8,233 bases of DNA, from the NCBI GenBank assembly GCA_014729735.1, contig WJJN01000775.1, positions 1 through 8,233 of the forward strand, in the 5' to 3' direction. The translations under genes and the position numbers were made by a program. The notes beneath the pieces were generated by a model. That model saw only the letters and a program-made list of their open reading frames with translations. It had not been told where the DNA came from and did not search any database. Shown here piece by piece: positions 7,696-8,233 of the stretch. Source of the stretch: Candidatus Zhuqueibacterota bacterium. Its GTDB lineage: Bacteria; Zhuqueibacterota; Zhuqueibacteria; Thermofontimicrobiales; Thiofontviventaceae. How positions within the stretch are numbered: position 1 is the stretch's first letter; every line of letters begins with the position of its first letter.

Positions 7696-7712
7696 TTTAT
7701 GGATGCCATAAA
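7696..7712. repeat. Perfect 7-3-7 inverted repeat (TTTATGG/CCATAAA) upstream of the hydrolase
   Basis: The arms TTTATGG (7696-7702) and CCATAAA (7706-7712) are exact reverse complements around a 3-bp centre. The dyad lies about 105 bp upstream of the hydrolase ATG and about 55 bp upstream of the TATAAT box. Its size fits a dimeric regulator site. Read on the minus strand it could also be a weak AT-rich hairpin a few bases before a run of seven T, but a stronger terminator lies just before it. Confidence 0.4.
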
Positions 7713-7763
7713 ATTCATGGGTAAGTAGATTACGAAAGATCACGCCCAGAAACTCCAGGCTAG

Positions 7764-7804
7764 AAAATATATAGAAAGACCACCGGGAATAAACCCGGTT
7801 GGCC
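7764..7804 (-). terminator. Intrinsic terminator after the right-edge gene
   Basis: On the minus strand a GC-rich hairpin pairs ACCGGG (7799-7794) with CCCGGT (7787-7782) around the 6-nt loop TTTATT. It extends by two more G-C pairs across a single bulged base at 7800. A T-rich tail follows immediately (TTTCTATATATTTTC in the minus-strand sense, 7777-7763). It lies 30 bp after the stop codon of the right-edge gene, so that transcript ends here and the hydrolase needs its own promoter. Confidence 0.8.
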
Positions 7805-7833
7805 TCTCCATTAAAATCATATATTTCAAATGG

Positions 7834-8233
7834 TTATTTTACAAGAACCATTTGTTTTACTTGTGTCAAGCCATCGTGTTTCAGGCTATAGTAATAAACA
7901 CCCGAGGCTAAATCACGTGCGTCAAAAACAACTTTATGCACGCCGGCAGCCATGTCTCTTTCAAGTAATTTTTTCACCTGACGACCGGTTACATCATAAA
8001 CCGTCAATTCAACCAGTCCGGCTTCTTTAATTGTAAAAGAAATCGTTGTGGAAGGATTAAACGGATTCGGATAATTTTGATCCAACTGGAATTTCAGCGG
8101 AGCATTATTGTTCACAAAAGCCTTTACATCGGATTTTGGAACCTTTTTCCACTGACCAACGAGGTTGTAATCGAAGTCAGCCAAGTACATTAACTCGCCA
8201 TCATTGCTCCATGCCGCGCCACGAGGACTGTAA
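7834..8233 (-). CDS. C-terminal part of a secreted protein with a type A T9SS sorting domain (5' end outside window)
   Basis: The minus-strand frame is open from the right edge (first full codon ends at 8232) to the TAA at 7836-7834, giving 132 codons. An internal Met exists at 8190, but the 14 codons before it are open and read sensibly (SPRGAAWSNDGEL). I therefore treat this as a truncated gene and not a small one starting at 8190. The visible N-terminal part (AWSNDGELMYLADFD) resembles a blade of a TolB/WD40-like beta-propeller, a weak call. A short linker leads to a clear T9SS type A sorting domain: DQNYPNPFNPSTTISF, then TVYDVTGRQV, VVFDARDLASGVYYY and a basic C-terminus (KQMVLVK). The parent protein would be exported across the inner membrane, passed through the outer membrane by T9SS, and processed or anchored. 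Its main function lies outside the window. A strong terminator follows. Confidence 0.85.
   Translation of the reverse strand, partial: YSPRGAAWSNDGELMYLADFDYNLVGQWKKVPKSDVKAFVNNNAPLKFQLDQNYPNPFNPSTTISFTIKEAGLVELTVYDVTGRQVKKLLERDMAAGVHKVVFDARDLASGVYYYSLKHDGLTQVKQMVLVK

Noticed and set aside
1..8233. Mobile elements, CRISPR arrays, tRNA or rRNA genes
   Set aside because: No transposase-like protein, terminal inverted repeats, spaced direct repeats or tRNA-like cloverleaf sequence was seen.

Overview
All four genes in this window read on the minus strand, so transcription runs from high to low coordinates, and all four products look secreted or outer-membrane. The organism appears to be a Gram-negative, didermic member of the FCB superphylum. 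Two proteins end in type A type IX secretion (T9SS) sorting domains with the NYPNPFNP signature, and a third is a TonB-dependent receptor with an N-terminal carboxypeptidase-regulatory-like domain. The exact wording of these domains resembles uncultured lineages such as KSB1, Calditrichota, Marinimicrobia or Ignavibacteria more than classical Bacteroides. I cannot narrow this further from sequence alone.

Layout in the direction of transcription. (1) 8233-7834: the last 132 codons of a secreted protein whose start lies beyond the right edge, ending in a T9SS sorting domain. (2) 7804-7764: a well-formed intrinsic terminator, followed by about 170 bp of upstream region with a TATAAT box and two dyad elements. 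(3) 7593-4468: a 1041-residue secreted GHL10-type glycoside hydrolase with a fibronectin-like domain, two Ig-like domains, a jelly-roll-like domain and a T9SS sorting domain. (4) 4467-4309: an AT-rich gap holding a good TTGACA promoter but no convincing terminator. (5) 4308-1498: a complete 936-residue TonB-dependent-receptor-like outer-membrane protein. (6) 1461-1: the first 487 codons of a secreted protein of unknown function. It starts 36 bp after the receptor stop with a strong Shine-Dalgarno, and runs off the left edge into a fibronectin type III-like domain.

Functionally this looks like a cell-surface cluster. The T9SS proteins would be exported and displayed or released, the hydrolase would act on an extracellular or envelope glycan, and the receptor would import or bind something at the outer membrane. 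The receptor and the unknown protein are very probably co-transcribed, an arrangement reminiscent of SusC plus a partner lipoprotein. However, no SusD-like sequence or lipobox is visible, so this is only an analogy. No RNA genes, CRISPR arrays, insertion sequences or phage genes are evident. I found no clear new system; the best leads are the receptor/unknown-protein pair and the unusual domain string of the hydrolase.
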